Assembly: GCA_002452745.1 (NCBI GenBank)
Contig: DKFC01000035.1
Location: 14,062 to 78,061, forward strand
Source: Firmicutes bacterium UBA6806
Lineage (GTDB): Bacteria; Bacillota; Clostridia; Peptostreptococcales; Acidaminobacteraceae
Direction of reading: 5' to 3'
Length of the DNA stretch: 64,000 nucleotides
Shown: one piece after another, positions 1-8,486 of the stretch
Numbering within the stretch: the stretch's first letter is position 1
How the letters are laid out: each line of letters starts with the position of its first letter
The notes under the pieces: model-generated
What the model saw: the letters and a program-made list of their open reading frames with translations, nothing else
Databases searched by the model: none
What the model was told of the DNA's origin: nothing
Program-made: the position numbers and the translations under genes

Positions 1-483
1 GAGGCGGATTTGATTATTTTTATGTTGGATTCTTCCATGCCACTGACAGATGAAGACCATGAAATCATGAAGCTTGTAAAAGATAAGCATTCAATTGTCA
101 TAATCAACAAAACAGACCTTGAAAGTCAGATTGATTTGCAGTATATTAATACTGTTTTAAAAGATAAGTGCATCATACCGACTTCAGTTCAAAATGAACA
201 AGGCCTTGAAGCCCTTGAAAATGAAATTCAAAAGATGGTTTTGGGAAATGAAGTGGATGTTCAAAACAAAGAAATTCTAAGTAATACGCGGCATATACAA
301 CTTTTAAAAGATGCACATAAAAATATAGTGGATGCGCTAGATGCTGTAAAGTCAAGTATGCCATATGATTTTATAGAGGTGGATGTTAAGAATGCCATCT
401 TGAACTTAGGGCATATAACTGGCGAAAGCGTGGAAGAGGACTTGATGAATACGATATTCAGTAATTTTTGTTTAGGAAAGTAG
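1..483 (+). CDS. mnmE: tRNA uridine-5-carboxymethylaminomethyl modification GTPase MnmE, 3' part
   Basis: Open reading frame already running at base 1, so only the C-terminal part is present (about 160 codons). MnmE is a GTPase that works with MnmG to modify U34 of certain tRNAs. The visible part holds the end of the G domain: a hydrophobic strand followed by LDSS, and the NKTDL guanine-specificity motif near base 105. After it comes the helical C-terminal domain, ending in NFCLGK. MnmE proteins normally end in CxGK, where the Cys is needed for modification. mnmG follows after 6 bp, as in most bacteria. An internal TTG at base 10 is not a real start. Confidence 0.97.
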   Translation, partial: EADLIIFMLDSSMPLTDEDHEIMKLVKDKHSIVIINKTDLESQIDLQYINTVLKDKCIIPTSVQNEQGLEALENEIQKMVLGNEVDVQNKEILSNTRHIQLLKDAHKNIVDALDAVKSSMPYDFIEVDVKNAILNLGHITGESVEEDLMNTIFSNFCLGK

Positions 484-489
484 GCATAT

Positions 490-2379
490 ATGGTAAGAAG
501 ACATGATGCAGGTCACTACGATTGTATCGTTATAGGAGCAGGTCATGCAGGATGTGAAGCTGCACTTGCAAGTGCGCGCATGGGCGTAAAGACTTTGATA
601 CTCTCAATTAATTTGGATTCAATTGCAATGATGCCTTGCAATCCTTCAATAGGAGGGACTGGTAAAGGCCATCTTGTTAAAGAGATTGATGCCTTAGGCG
701 GTGAAATGGGACTCAACATAGATAAGTCCTTTGTACAGAGCAAGATGTTGAACAGTTCTAAGGGGCCAGCGGTTCATTCGTTAAGGGCACAAGCAGATAA
801 GCATCAATATCACACTGAGATGAAAAAGGTAATGGAGAACACTGACAATCTCTATGTTAAACAAGGAGAAGTTGTTGAAATTATAATTGAGTCTGACGAG
901 ATAAAGGGTGTTGTCACCAGTACTGGCAACAGATACACTTGTAACGCAGCGGTTTTAGCCACTGGAACTTACCTAGGAAGTACTATTTTTATTGGAGATG
1001 CTGAATTAAAGAGTGGCCCAAACGGTCTTTCAGGGTCTTATGAGCTCACTGAATCTCTTAGAAGCCATGCGTTTGATTTGAGGCGTTTCAAAACTGGCAC
1101 GCCTGCTCGTGTGGACAAGAGAAGTTTGGATTTTGACAAAATGGAGATTCAATGGGGAGATGAGGATTATGAGCTCTTCTCATTTATGAATGACGAGTTG
1201 CCACTTGATGAAATGCCTTGTTGGCTCACCTATACGAACCAATCAACTCATGAAATTATTTTGAATAACTTAGATAAATCAGGTCTTTTTACAGGTGCAA
1301 TTGAGGGAACAGGCCCTAGATATTGTCCTTCAATTGAGACGAAGCTCATGAGGTTTACAGATAAGCCACGACATCAGCTCTTTATTGAACCAGAGGGAAG
1401 AGATACAAATGAGATGTACGTACAGGGGATGTCAACAAGTCTTTCTGAGGATGTTCAACTGGCTTTTATGAGATCAATTCCAGGAATGGAGAATTGCGAA
1501 ATCATGCGTCCGGCATATGCAATTGAGTACGATTGTATTAATCCACTTATGCTCAGCTTGTCTTTGGAGCTCAAGGATGTTAAAGGATTGTTCTCAGCGG
1601 GTCAATTCAATGGGACTTCGGGTTATGAAGAAGCGGCTGCTCAGGGATTGATTGCAGGCATCAATGCTGCACTTAAAGTCAAGGGAGAACCCCCTTTTAT
1701 CCTCGATCGTTCAGAGGCCTATATAGGGGTTTTAATTGATGATCTTGTGACAAAGGGGACAGATGAACCTTATCGGATGATGACTTCCCGTGCTGAATAC
1801 AGATTGGTATTAAGGCAAGACAATGCCGATTTGAGACTAACTGAAAAGGGATACCAAATTGGTCTTGTAAAGGAAGAGAGATACAATAGGCTTTTAAATA
1901 AACTCAAGATGATCGATACTGAGCTGAATCGTATTAAATCGGTCACTTTAAAGCAAGATTCTTTAAATGAGGTTTTGCATCAGATGGGGAGTAGCCCTGT
2001 CCAGCAAGGTACGAAGATATTTGATATTTTAAGAAGACCAGAAGTTTACTATGATCATTTATCTGAAATTGATGAAACACGTCCTATGGAGCTGACAAAA
2101 GATGTCATCAAACAAATTGAGGTCTCTATTAAATATGAGGGCTACATCCAAAAGCAGTTGCAGCAAATTGAAAAGTTTAGATCTTTAGAAGAAAAGAAAT
2201 TGCCACTGGATATTGATTACGATAAAATAGACAGTTTGAGACTTGAAGCAAGGCAAAAGCTAAATGAAATTAGACCAGAATCTATTGGGCAGGCTTCCAG
2301 AATTTCGGGTGTTTCACCTGCGGATATTTCTGTTTTATTGGTCTATATTGAACAGTTCAGAAGGAGGGAAAAGCAGTGA
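490..2379 (+). CDS. mnmG: tRNA modification enzyme MnmG (GidA)
   Basis: 629 aa, the usual full length. It is the FAD-dependent partner of MnmE that installs the 5-aminomethyl-type group on wobble uridine of tRNAs. The N-terminus has the dinucleotide-binding motif [12 protein letters not shown] (residues 15-26). [13 protein letters not shown], the family signature, lies near residue 50, and GTPAR near 205. The C-terminal helical part has the RLEARQKL and GISPADI-like (GVSPADI) segments that contact MnmE. It lies 6 bp after mnmE and overlaps rsmG by 4 bp, so the three genes are translationally coupled. AGGAAAG just upstream serves as the ribosome binding site. Confidence 0.98.
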   Translation: MVRRHDAGHYDCIVIGAGHAGCEAALASARMGVKTLILSINLDSIAMMPCNPSIGGTGKGHLVKEIDALGGEMGLNIDKSFVQSKMLNSSKGPAVHSLRAQADKHQYHTEMKKVMENTDNLYVKQGEVVEIIIESDEIKGVVTSTGNRYTCNAAVLATGTYLGSTIFIGDAELKSGPNGLSGSYELTESLRSHAFDLRRFKTGTPARVDKRSLDFDKMEIQWGDEDYELFSFMNDELPLDEMPCWLTYTNQSTHEIILNNLDKSGLFTGAIEGTGPRYCPSIETKLMRFTDKPRHQLFIEPEGRDTNEMYVQGMSTSLSEDVQLAFMRSIPGMENCEIMRPAYAIEYDCINPLMLSLSLELKDVKGLFSAGQFNGTSGYEEAAAQGLIAGINAALKVKGEPPFILDRSEAYIGVLIDDLVTKGTDEPYRMMTSRAEYRLVLRQDNADLRLTEKGYQIGLVKEERYNRLLNKLKMIDTELNRIKSVTLKQDSLNEVLHQMGSSPVQQGTKIFDILRRPEVYYDHLSEIDETRPMELTKDVIKQIEVSIKYEGYIQKQLQQIEKFRSLEEKKLPLDIDYDKIDSLRLEARQKLNEIRPESIGQASRISGVSPADISVLLVYIEQFRRREKQ

Positions 2380-3074
2380 TTGATTTACTAAATACATTTG
2401 ATATCTCTCTTTCTGAACATCAATTAAGTCAATTCAATCAGTATTTTGATTTTTTAGTTAGCGAGAACGAAAAATACAACTTAACGGCGATTACTGAAAA
2501 GAAAGACGTTTATGTAAAACACTTTTTGGATTCAATGTTGATTTCAAAACTTGATATTGAGCTAAAAGGTGCAAAAATTATGGATATTGGGACAGGTGCT
2601 GGATTTCCTTCGGTGCCAATTTCTATTTTAGAACCATCGGTTAAGATTACGGGACTTGACTCTTTGAATAAGCGAATTCACTTTTTGAATCAACTTGCAG
2701 CCTTAATTGGAATTCAAAATTATGAATTCGTTCACGGTAGGGCTGAGGATTTTGGTCAGGATAAAAAGTATAGAGAAACTTATAATATAGCGGTTTCTAG
2801 AGCTGTTGCAGAATTGAGATTGCTACTTGAATACGTGATGCCGTTTGTAAAACCAGGTGGCTATTTTATCGCGTATAAGAGTGTAAACAATGAAGTTGAA
2901 CTAGAGAGTGCAAAAAATGCACTTAAGTGCCTAAAAACTTCTTTAGTGGATGTGGTCAAATTTGACTTGCCCTTAGAAGCAGGGGAACGCAATTTGATGA
3001 TCTTTAAAAAAGAGGCAAAACTAGAGAAAAAATATCCTAGAAAAGCTGGAACACCGAAAAAAAATCCACTATAG
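2376..3074 (+). CDS. rsmG: 16S rRNA (guanine-527-N7)-methyltransferase RsmG (GidB)
   Basis: 232 aa, normal length. It methylates N7 of G527 of 16S rRNA with S-adenosylmethionine. The SAM-binding motif [14 protein letters not shown] lies near residue 68. NLTAIT (residues 35-40) and the SRAVAEL segment near residue 140 are also typical. The start is GTG, overlapping the mnmG stop (GTGA), with AGGAGGG about 9 bp upstream. The lysine-rich tail ([15 protein letters not shown]) is also typical. It is the last gene of the mnmEG-rsmG unit; a hairpin with a T-run follows about 80 bp downstream. Confidence 0.97.
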   Translation: MIDLLNTFDISLSEHQLSQFNQYFDFLVSENEKYNLTAITEKKDVYVKHFLDSMLISKLDIELKGAKIMDIGTGAGFPSVPISILEPSVKITGLDSLNKRIHFLNQLAALIGIQNYEFVHGRAEDFGQDKKYRETYNIAVSRAVAELRLLLEYVMPFVKPGGYFIAYKSVNNEVELESAKNALKCLKTSLVDVVKFDLPLEAGERNLMIFKKEAKLEKKYPRKAGTPKKNPL

Positions 3075-3151
3075 TCTCATTGCATGATTTCTTTACTTTG
3101 AGGTTTTAGGATTTTAGTTTAATGTTTTTATCTCTATATTCTACTTAAATG

Positions 3152-3178
3152 AGCAGAAGGAATTCTTCTGCTTTTTTT
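3152..3178 (+). terminator. intrinsic terminator after rsmG
   Basis: Palindromic stem AGCAGAA/TTCTGCT with a short GAATT-centred loop, followed by seven T. It ends the mnmE-mnmG-rsmG transcript. Confidence 0.9.
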
Positions 3179-4052
3179 ATGTTTGCATCATTTAGGCCTT
3201 TATGTTTTTGAGGAGATGATAACTACAGATGCACGATTAGATAAAGCTGTATATCGTGATAGATAATGCCCATGTCGGTATTTATAGTTGTATTTGTATT
3301 TGACGCAAGTATTATTGATTTGACGGAAATATTATTGCAAATTGAAATGACCAATCTATACGAATGTATATTTATTCATTTTGTATAAAGTGAATTATCT
3401 CGCATTTGGGCGTTGGTGTTTCAGAACTTTCATTTTAATTCTTTTTACTTTACAAGGTCTTATTGTTTTTAAGTGATTGTATTCTTAACTTTCTGTAGGA
3501 TATCTTTTGGTGTGTATATCTATTATTAATGGTATGAATTCTTTCATTATTTAATGATGATGAAGTTTTAACTAGAGATATTTTATCATTCAATGGTTAT
3601 TTAAATTGAGGATATTCATACACAATAGTAATATTTCAAATAGATAAACTCTTTGTAATTGCTTTGTTTTATCTGAATATTGATTTATTATTGACTTCTT
3701 TTACGATTTTAATATGAAAGATATAAATCAATAAAATATTTATATTGAGATAATTAAAATTTGACATATTTGAATTGTATTTAGTTCTTATATTTAATAG
3801 ATGATTTTATTATATGCAGATGATACCATATAATCCTGTGTGTCGCCACATAGGTAACTGGACTATTTCTGTATTTTTAGCTGGTATTATGTATTCGGTT
3901 ATGCATGTAAAATAGCGTAAGATTATGATTAAGTACATGTATAAATATCCACTTTATAATCAAATCCCTTATTGACTAATTTTTATCCTTGATAAATGTT
4001 GATTTGCTTTTATAGGCTGAATAATATAGTTTATGAAGTAGCATACTCTGGT
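3179..4052. other. AT-rich gene-free stretch between rsmG and parA
   Basis: No convincing gene is visible. In many Firmicutes this slot holds noc or a related gene; none is recognisable here. The + strand is visibly T-rich. It contains a tandem 20-bp repeat (3299-3338) and one island of mixed composition around 3820-3915, with a 31-codon ORF (starts MIPYNPVCRHIG) overlapping a CCTGTGTG/CACATAGG hairpin. No good Shine-Dalgarno site precedes that ORF. Confidence 0.6.
3299..3338. repeat. tandem 20-bp direct repeat, two copies
   Basis: TTTGACGCAAGTATTATTGA at 3299-3318 is followed directly by TTTGACGGAAATATTATTGC at 3319-3338; 17 of 20 positions match. It lies in the AT-rich gap before parA. Function unknown; it could be a protein-binding iteron pair or simple slippage. 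Confidence 0.7.
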
Positions 4053-4081
4053 TTGTTTATTTGAAGTTTTTTTAGTATAAT
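4053..4081 (+). promoter_or_regulatory. probable sigma-A promoter of parAB
   Basis: TTGTTT, 17-bp spacer, TATAAT at 4076-4081, 30 bp before the parA start codon. Confidence 0.65.
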
Positions 4082-4110
4082 ATAGCTAGTATTAAGATGT
4101 GGAGGCAAAC

Positions 4111-4887
4111 ATGGGCAAATCTATTGCTATATTCAATCAAAAGGGTGGAGTCGGCAAGACGACTACTGCTGTAAATTTAGCTGCCGGTATTGCAGCGGCA
4201 GGAAAAAGAGTTTTGTTGGTTGATAACGATCCTCAGGCAAATTTGTCTAGTGGCGTTGGAATTGATAAATATTCTGTAGAAGACACAATATATGAAGTTT
4301 TAATTAATGATTTTCCGATTAGTGATGCTATTGTTAAAACTCAATTCGAGAATCTTGAAATTTTACCTGGCAGTGTAAATCTGGCTGGTGCTGAAATTGA
4401 AATGATAGATATGGAAAGTCGTGAGAGTATTTTAAAGAAGCATCTTGATTTAGTAGCAGATAACTATGATTTTATTTTTATTGATTGCCCACCTTCGCTG
4501 GGAATGTTGACAATCAATGCACTTGTTGCCGTTGACAGTGTTATCATTCCCATTCAATGTGAATATTATGCTTTGGAAGGGGTTAGCCAATTATTAAACA
4601 CATATAATTTGATTAAGCAAAGTATAAACCCTAATATTGAAATTCAAGGTGTCCTTCTCAGTATGTTTGATGGTAGGACGAATTTATCCATACAAGTTGT
4701 TGAAGAAGTAAAGAAGCATTTCAAAGATTTGGTTTACGCCACAATTATCCCAAGAAATATAAGACTTGCTGAAGCACCAAGTTTTGGCTTGCCAATTATG
4801 CATTATGATTCCAAGTCTAAAGGGGCAGAGGCTTATTTGGAACTTGCAGATGAATTCTTAGAATTAGAGGGGTTGAAAAATGAATAG
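4111..4887 (+). CDS. parA: chromosome partitioning ATPase ParA (Soj)
   Basis: 258 aa from the ATG at 4111. An upstream in-frame GTG at 4099 is rejected because the ribosome site GGAGG (4101-4105) lies between the two. The N-terminus has the deviant Walker A motif KGGVGKTT, followed by DNDPQANLSSG and the Walker B-like FIFIDCPPSLG near residue 125. Soj/ParA is a nucleotide-dependent dimer that binds DNA non-specifically and acts with ParB-parS in origin segregation. It overlaps parB by 8 bp. Chromosomal ParA genes of this type lie close to oriC together with mnmEG-rsmG. Confidence 0.97.
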   Translation: MGKSIAIFNQKGGVGKTTTAVNLAAGIAAAGKRVLLVDNDPQANLSSGVGIDKYSVEDTIYEVLINDFPISDAIVKTQFENLEILPGSVNLAGAEIEMIDMESRESILKKHLDLVADNYDFIFIDCPPSLGMLTINALVAVDSVIIPIQCEYYALEGVSQLLNTYNLIKQSINPNIEIQGVLLSMFDGRTNLSIQVVEEVKKHFKDLVYATIIPRNIRLAEAPSFGLPIMHYDSKSKGAEAYLELADEFLELEGLKNE

Positions 4888-5764
4888 AAAGACAGGACTT
4901 GGAAAAGGATTAGGGGCTTTAATCCCAAATGAAATTGTGGTAGATAAGAAAAGTAAGATTAATGAAGATGGTGAGATGGTTGATCAAATAGATATCAATT
5001 TGATTATACCGAATCGAGATCAGCCAAGAAAAGACTTTGATGATGAAAAGATTAAAAGCTTATCTGAATCAATAGAAGAATTAGGGTTATTACAACCGAT
5101 TGTCCTAAAACGGAAAGGCAGCTACTATGAAATAGTAGCAGGAGAGAGAAGATGGAGAGCCTGTAAGCTAGCTGGAATGAAAAAAATTCCTTCAATTATT
5201 AAAGATGTAGATGAATTTACAGTAGCTCAACTTGCTTTAGTTGAGAATGTTCAGAGGGAAGATTTAAACCCAATTGAAGAGGCTTCTGCATATAAGAATC
5301 TGATTGAGGATTTTGAAATTACTCAAGACAAACTGAGCCGAATTGTTGGGAAGAGTCGGTCATATATTACCAATACAATTAGGCTTTTAAAATTAGAATC
5401 TTATATCCAAGCCTCTATTTCAGAGGGGATTATTACAAATGGGCATGGTCGTTCTCTTTTGGCGCTTGATACTGAGAAGAAACGTAAAAAAGTTTATGAT
5501 TTTATTGTTTCTGAGGGATTAAGTGTAAGAAAAACAGAAGAATTGGTGAAGAATTATGATGCCTATTTTAAACCTGAACTTCATAAAGAACAAAAGAAAA
5601 GCATCAAGAAATTGCCTGAAATAGTAGATATAGAAGAACAATTGGCAATTAATATTGGTACGAAGGTAACTATAAAAGAATCCAATGGAAAGGGAAAAAT
5701 ATTAATTGATTTTTATAATATTGATGACTTAAATCGAATTCTTGATATTATCAATCAAAAATAG
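4880..5764 (+). CDS. parB: chromosome partitioning protein ParB (Spo0J)
   Basis: 294 aa, normal length. The N-terminal GLGKGLGALIP segment is the ParA-interacting peptide. The CTP-binding ParB/Srx domain follows, with NRDQPRKDFD near residue 45 and GERRWRA near 90. Next come ENVQREDLNPIEEA and the helix-turn-helix with KSRSYITNTIRLL. The C-terminal dimerisation domain ends NRILDIINQK. ParB loads at parS and spreads as a CTP-dependent clamp. It starts inside the end of parA with AGAGGGG upstream. One parS site overlaps its own stop codon and a perfect one lies 0.75 kb downstream. Confidence 0.97.
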   Translation: MNRKTGLGKGLGALIPNEIVVDKKSKINEDGEMVDQIDINLIIPNRDQPRKDFDDEKIKSLSESIEELGLLQPIVLKRKGSYYEIVAGERRWRACKLAGMKKIPSIIKDVDEFTVAQLALVENVQREDLNPIEEASAYKNLIEDFEITQDKLSRIVGKSRSYITNTIRLLKLESYIQASISEGIITNGHGRSLLALDTEKKRKKVYDFIVSEGLSVRKTEELVKNYDAYFKPELHKEQKKSIKKLPEIVDIEEQLAINIGTKVTIKESNGKGKILIDFYNIDDLNRILDIINQK

Positions 5765-5778
5765 TTTCACGTGAAACA
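5763..5778. promoter_or_regulatory. parS: parS site 1 (ParB binding site), overlapping the parB stop codon
   Basis: AGTTTCACGTGAAACA matches 15 of 16 bases of the TGTTTCACGTGAAACA palindrome that Spo0J/ParB proteins recognise. The first two bases are the last two bases of the parB TAG stop. Confidence 0.93.
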
Positions 5779-5800
5779 TTGAGTTCTCATTTATTTTATA

Positions 5801-5830
5801 TTGATTTGATTATCTCTTGTTTGCTATAAT
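5801..5830 (+). promoter_or_regulatory. promoter downstream of parB
   Basis: TTGATT (5801-5806), 18-bp spacer, TATAAT (5825-5830) with a TG one base before the -10. No gene follows; a terminator hairpin begins about 20 bp later, so the expected product is a very short transcript. Confidence 0.55.
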
Positions 5831-5836
5831 AACTTG

Positions 5837-5897
5837 TTAGATAAATAATAGCTCTTATAATGCCCGATAAACAGTCTGGGGATATGAGAGCTTTTTT
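5837..5897 (+). ncRNA. possible short non-coding transcript between parS sites
   Basis: Expected product of the promoter at 5801-5830, about 60 nt, ending in the terminator below. It carries no ORF of note. The loop of the hairpin contains a further CCC/GGG pairing possibility. No known RNA family is recognised. Alternatively the hairpin is only the parB terminator and the promoter match is chance. Confidence 0.35.
5850..5897 (+). terminator. intrinsic terminator after parB
   Basis: AGCTCTTATA pairs with TATGAGAGCT (one G-U) around a 23-nt loop and is followed by a T-run. Confidence 0.85.
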
Positions 5898-6512
5898 AGT
5901 TACACTGCTTGAAACCTGTAAATTATAATGTTGAGAATCAAAAAACGATTATCAATTAACGATGAACTCATATATAAATAATATATGGTATTTGGGGTAT
6001 ACAAGTAGAATACTTATTCGATCATATAAAAAAAGATGTGTCTAAAACACTTAAATTGTAGTAAATAAATGAAAAGAGCTGAACAATGCTTCTTAGGAAT
6101 GAGTCTTCAATAATCCTTATTTTGTACTCATTAATCAATATTCAGTGAGTAATATACTTAGATAAATAGGAGCATGTATTTTACACATATGCGCTGATTT
6201 ATTAATTCATCTAATGCATATAAAGTAATGATTGAGTTGAAATTATATTTATTTATATTTTATTCAATTGTATATTAGGAATTGATTCTATATTAATTAT
6301 CTAATAGCCATTAATTGAGTAGGTGCCTGATTCTGTGGTTTAGATCTCTATTATTTAATGATGATTCATAAATTTATATACAGGTTTTATAGATCAATTT
6401 AATTGTAAAAAAATTAATGCAATGAGAATGACCGAGTATTATTTTTTAATCAAGAGTGATTGATTCGTAATTTATACATGAATTTTTGATAAAAAATACA
6501 TTTAGACAAAAA

Positions 6513-6528
6513 TGTTTCACGTGAAACA
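6513..6528. promoter_or_regulatory. parS: parS site 2 (ParB binding site), perfect match
   Basis: TGTTTCACGTGAAACA, identical to the 16-bp parS palindrome used by Spo0J/ParB. It is in non-coding DNA 0.75 kb downstream of parB. Confidence 0.96.
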
Positions 6529-6850
6529 TAAAAATTCAAAACAAGAGGATGAATTTTCTGACAAATAGGATTTTTGCTCTCAAATTTAAGTCATATTGAT
6601 TGCAAACTATGAATGGATATATGTATCAAGAAGATAAATAAAGTCTAGTAGAAGAGAAAGCATCACACCAGTGGGCGTAAACATTGGAATTTCAGTCTAT
6701 ACAATACTTTGAAAAATATACAGACATAATAAGATAACAATTAGTTCAATTTACTTGGAATCAAGCATCAATTAGATAAAATAGAAAATTCAATTCACGG
6801 ATCAAACAAATTTACTCAACCCAAATCACAATAAAATGAAGTAAATATTT

Positions 6851-6879
6851 TTGTTCATTATATATGAATATAGTATAAT
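6851..6879 (+). promoter_or_regulatory. probable sigma-A promoter upstream of the GNAT relic
   Basis: TTGTTC, 17-bp spacer, TATAAT (6874-6879). It faces the decayed acetyltransferase gene and, further on, the lipid kinase gene. Confidence 0.5.
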
Positions 6880-6961
6880 TATTGTATATAAAACAAACAG
6901 AACAACAGAAATAGATTTAGACTAAACATTTACAGCGCAGGAAAGAATAAAAAGGAATAAC

Positions 6962-7170
6962 AAAGAAAGATAAATTTAGATTGAAATTTTATATAGTTAT
7001 TCCAAAGAGCATCGGAGCAAGGGTTATGCAAAAGAGTCTGCGAAGGCAATACTTGAATATGGGCTAAAAAGTATCGCATTAGAGATTATAGCAGCAGCAT
7101 ATATGGATAATGTAATTTTAAAAATGTGTTGAAACATATAGGTATAAAATATATCGGCAAAATAAAATGG
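6962..7170 (+). pseudogene. decayed GNAT acetyltransferase
   Basis: One frame reads IEILYSYSKEHRSKGYAKES from base 6980, closely following the acetyl-CoA binding region of RimJ/RimL-type acetyltransferases (pattern RGKGYATEA). It continues with an ALEIIAAAYMDN segment, corresponding to the usual strand with ENxAS. The frame shifts near 7122 and goes on as NVLKHIGIKYIGK, matching the family's VLEKLGF block. Two in-frame stops (6971, 6977) precede the conserved part and a TGA follows the shift. The N-terminal half is missing, so the gene is dead. Confidence 0.75.
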
Positions 7171-7458
7171 ATAGTGGTTAATAAGTATAAAATCAGAATG
7201 TTAGATGAAGTTATAATAAGGATGTAATATATATTCTTGTATGAAATAGAGATTAATGATTTATAAAATAAAGGTTAAAAACCTGTTCTTAAAATATGAA
7301 TTAGGACAAAGATATAGAAAATGAAGTTAAATCAATAGAAGAAAAAATCAAGGAATATGCGGAAAAAAGGGAAATTGTGGATATTCTACTTTCTATTATT
7401 TCTATAGAACTACTAAGAATTTGTAACCATAAACATAAAAACGAGGAGTATCTTAATA

Positions 7459-8349
7459 ATGGATAAACGAAAAGTACTACTGATAATCAATCCAGTAGCC
7501 GGAAATGGAAAAACCATTCAGCAGCTCCCCAAAATAAAAAATAAAATAAGAAATCAAAAAGGAATGGAAATTGTTATATTGGTATCGAAATATGAAGGAC
7601 ATATTACAGAATTGGTAAAACAGTATTTTAGTCAAGGATATAGAGAATTCTTGGGGGTCGGTGGTGACGGGACACTATCAGAAATCATAAACGGAATAAA
7701 TTATAGTGTAACTGATAATATAATTGTGGGAATTATACCAAATGGAACTGGCAATGATTTTATTAGAAATTTTAGTAAAGATTATTCTATGGAGGCTATT
7801 ATAGATCGACTAATAAATAGAGACACAACTAAAACAGATATAGGTCGTGTCAATGATTTCTACTTTATCAATGTATGTTCTTTGGGAATTGACGGGCCAA
7901 TTGTAAAAAACACAGAAAAACTGAAAAGGTATATCCCAGGTATGGGTGCATATCTAGTGAGTACAATTAAACATGGAATTTCATTTAAGGCAAGGACAGC
8001 TGAAGTAAAAATTGATAATGTGGTACATAGAAATGATTATTTGCTGATTGCAGTGGGAAATGGAAAATATATTGGTGGAGGGATGAAGATTTGTCCTGAT
8101 GCAGAAGTAGGAGATGGAAAATTTCAAATTTGTTTAGTGGACTCAGTCAAAAGAATCCGGTTTCTCAAAAAGCTGCCTAAAATCTACACTGGAAAGTTAA
8201 AAGCACTTGATGAAGTTAATTATATGGATGGAGAAACAATTGAAATAAAGGTTTTAGGTGATGAGTACTATATCAATGCAGATGGAAATATAATTGGTGA
8301 TACACCGGCCCGTATCAGCATTATAAGAAATGCAATTAATTTTATTTAA
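7459..8349 (+). CDS. YegS/BmrU-type lipid (diacylglycerol) kinase
   Basis: 296 aa, standard length for the family. These cytosolic kinases phosphorylate diacylglycerol or related lipids with ATP. The family motifs are present: NPVAGNGKT (residues 11-19), GVGGDGTLSEIINGI near 70, and PNGTGNDFIRNF near 95, together with the C-terminal GDGKF and DGE segments. ATG at 7459 is preceded by GAGGAG. It stands alone between the AT-rich region and a regulator gene. The exact lipid substrate (DgkB-like recycling versus another lipid) cannot be told from sequence. Confidence 0.9.
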   Translation: MDKRKVLLIINPVAGNGKTIQQLPKIKNKIRNQKGMEIVILVSKYEGHITELVKQYFSQGYREFLGVGGDGTLSEIINGINYSVTDNIIVGIIPNGTGNDFIRNFSKDYSMEAIIDRLINRDTTKTDIGRVNDFYFINVCSLGIDGPIVKNTEKLKRYIPGMGAYLVSTIKHGISFKARTAEVKIDNVVHRNDYLLIAVGNGKYIGGGMKICPDAEVGDGKFQICLVDSVKRIRFLKKLPKIYTGKLKALDEVNYMDGETIEIKVLGDEYYINADGNIIGDTPARISIIRNAINFI

Positions 8350-8486
8350 GGTAAAATATGTAATAAAAACGTTGTTCAATTTGAATGAAATATAAGTCTG
8401 TCAACAAATTGGTCGAAATGAGCATAAAAATTAACTGAGGCGAAATTTGAGACAAATAGAGCCGATGACTATTTAAGGGGTGCTAC

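Larger units (their letters stand above)
5898..7458. other. AT-rich region without intact genes, holding parS 2 and gene relics
   Basis: About 1.56 kb with no intact coding region; the + strand is A-rich, the reverse of the gap before parA. It holds a perfect parS site (6513-6528), a good promoter (6851-6879), a decayed GNAT acetyltransferase (about 6962-7170), and a further open stretch without start codon at about 7310-7463 (reads EEKIKEYAEKREIVDILL), which may be another gene remnant. No DnaA-box cluster was noticed. Confidence 0.6.

Noticed and set aside
3829..3860. TATAATCCTG followed by a hairpin, reminiscent of a purine riboswitch start
   Set aside because: The conserved three-way-junction core is absent and no purine gene follows.
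4099..4110. GTG start for parA four codons upstream
   Set aside because: The ribosome site lies after this codon; ATG 4111 fits the family N-terminus.
5763..7458. Idea that the gap after parB is oriC
   Set aside because: No DnaA-box cluster, no dnaA or dnaN; the parS sites and neighbouring genes fit an origin-proximal region but not the origin itself.
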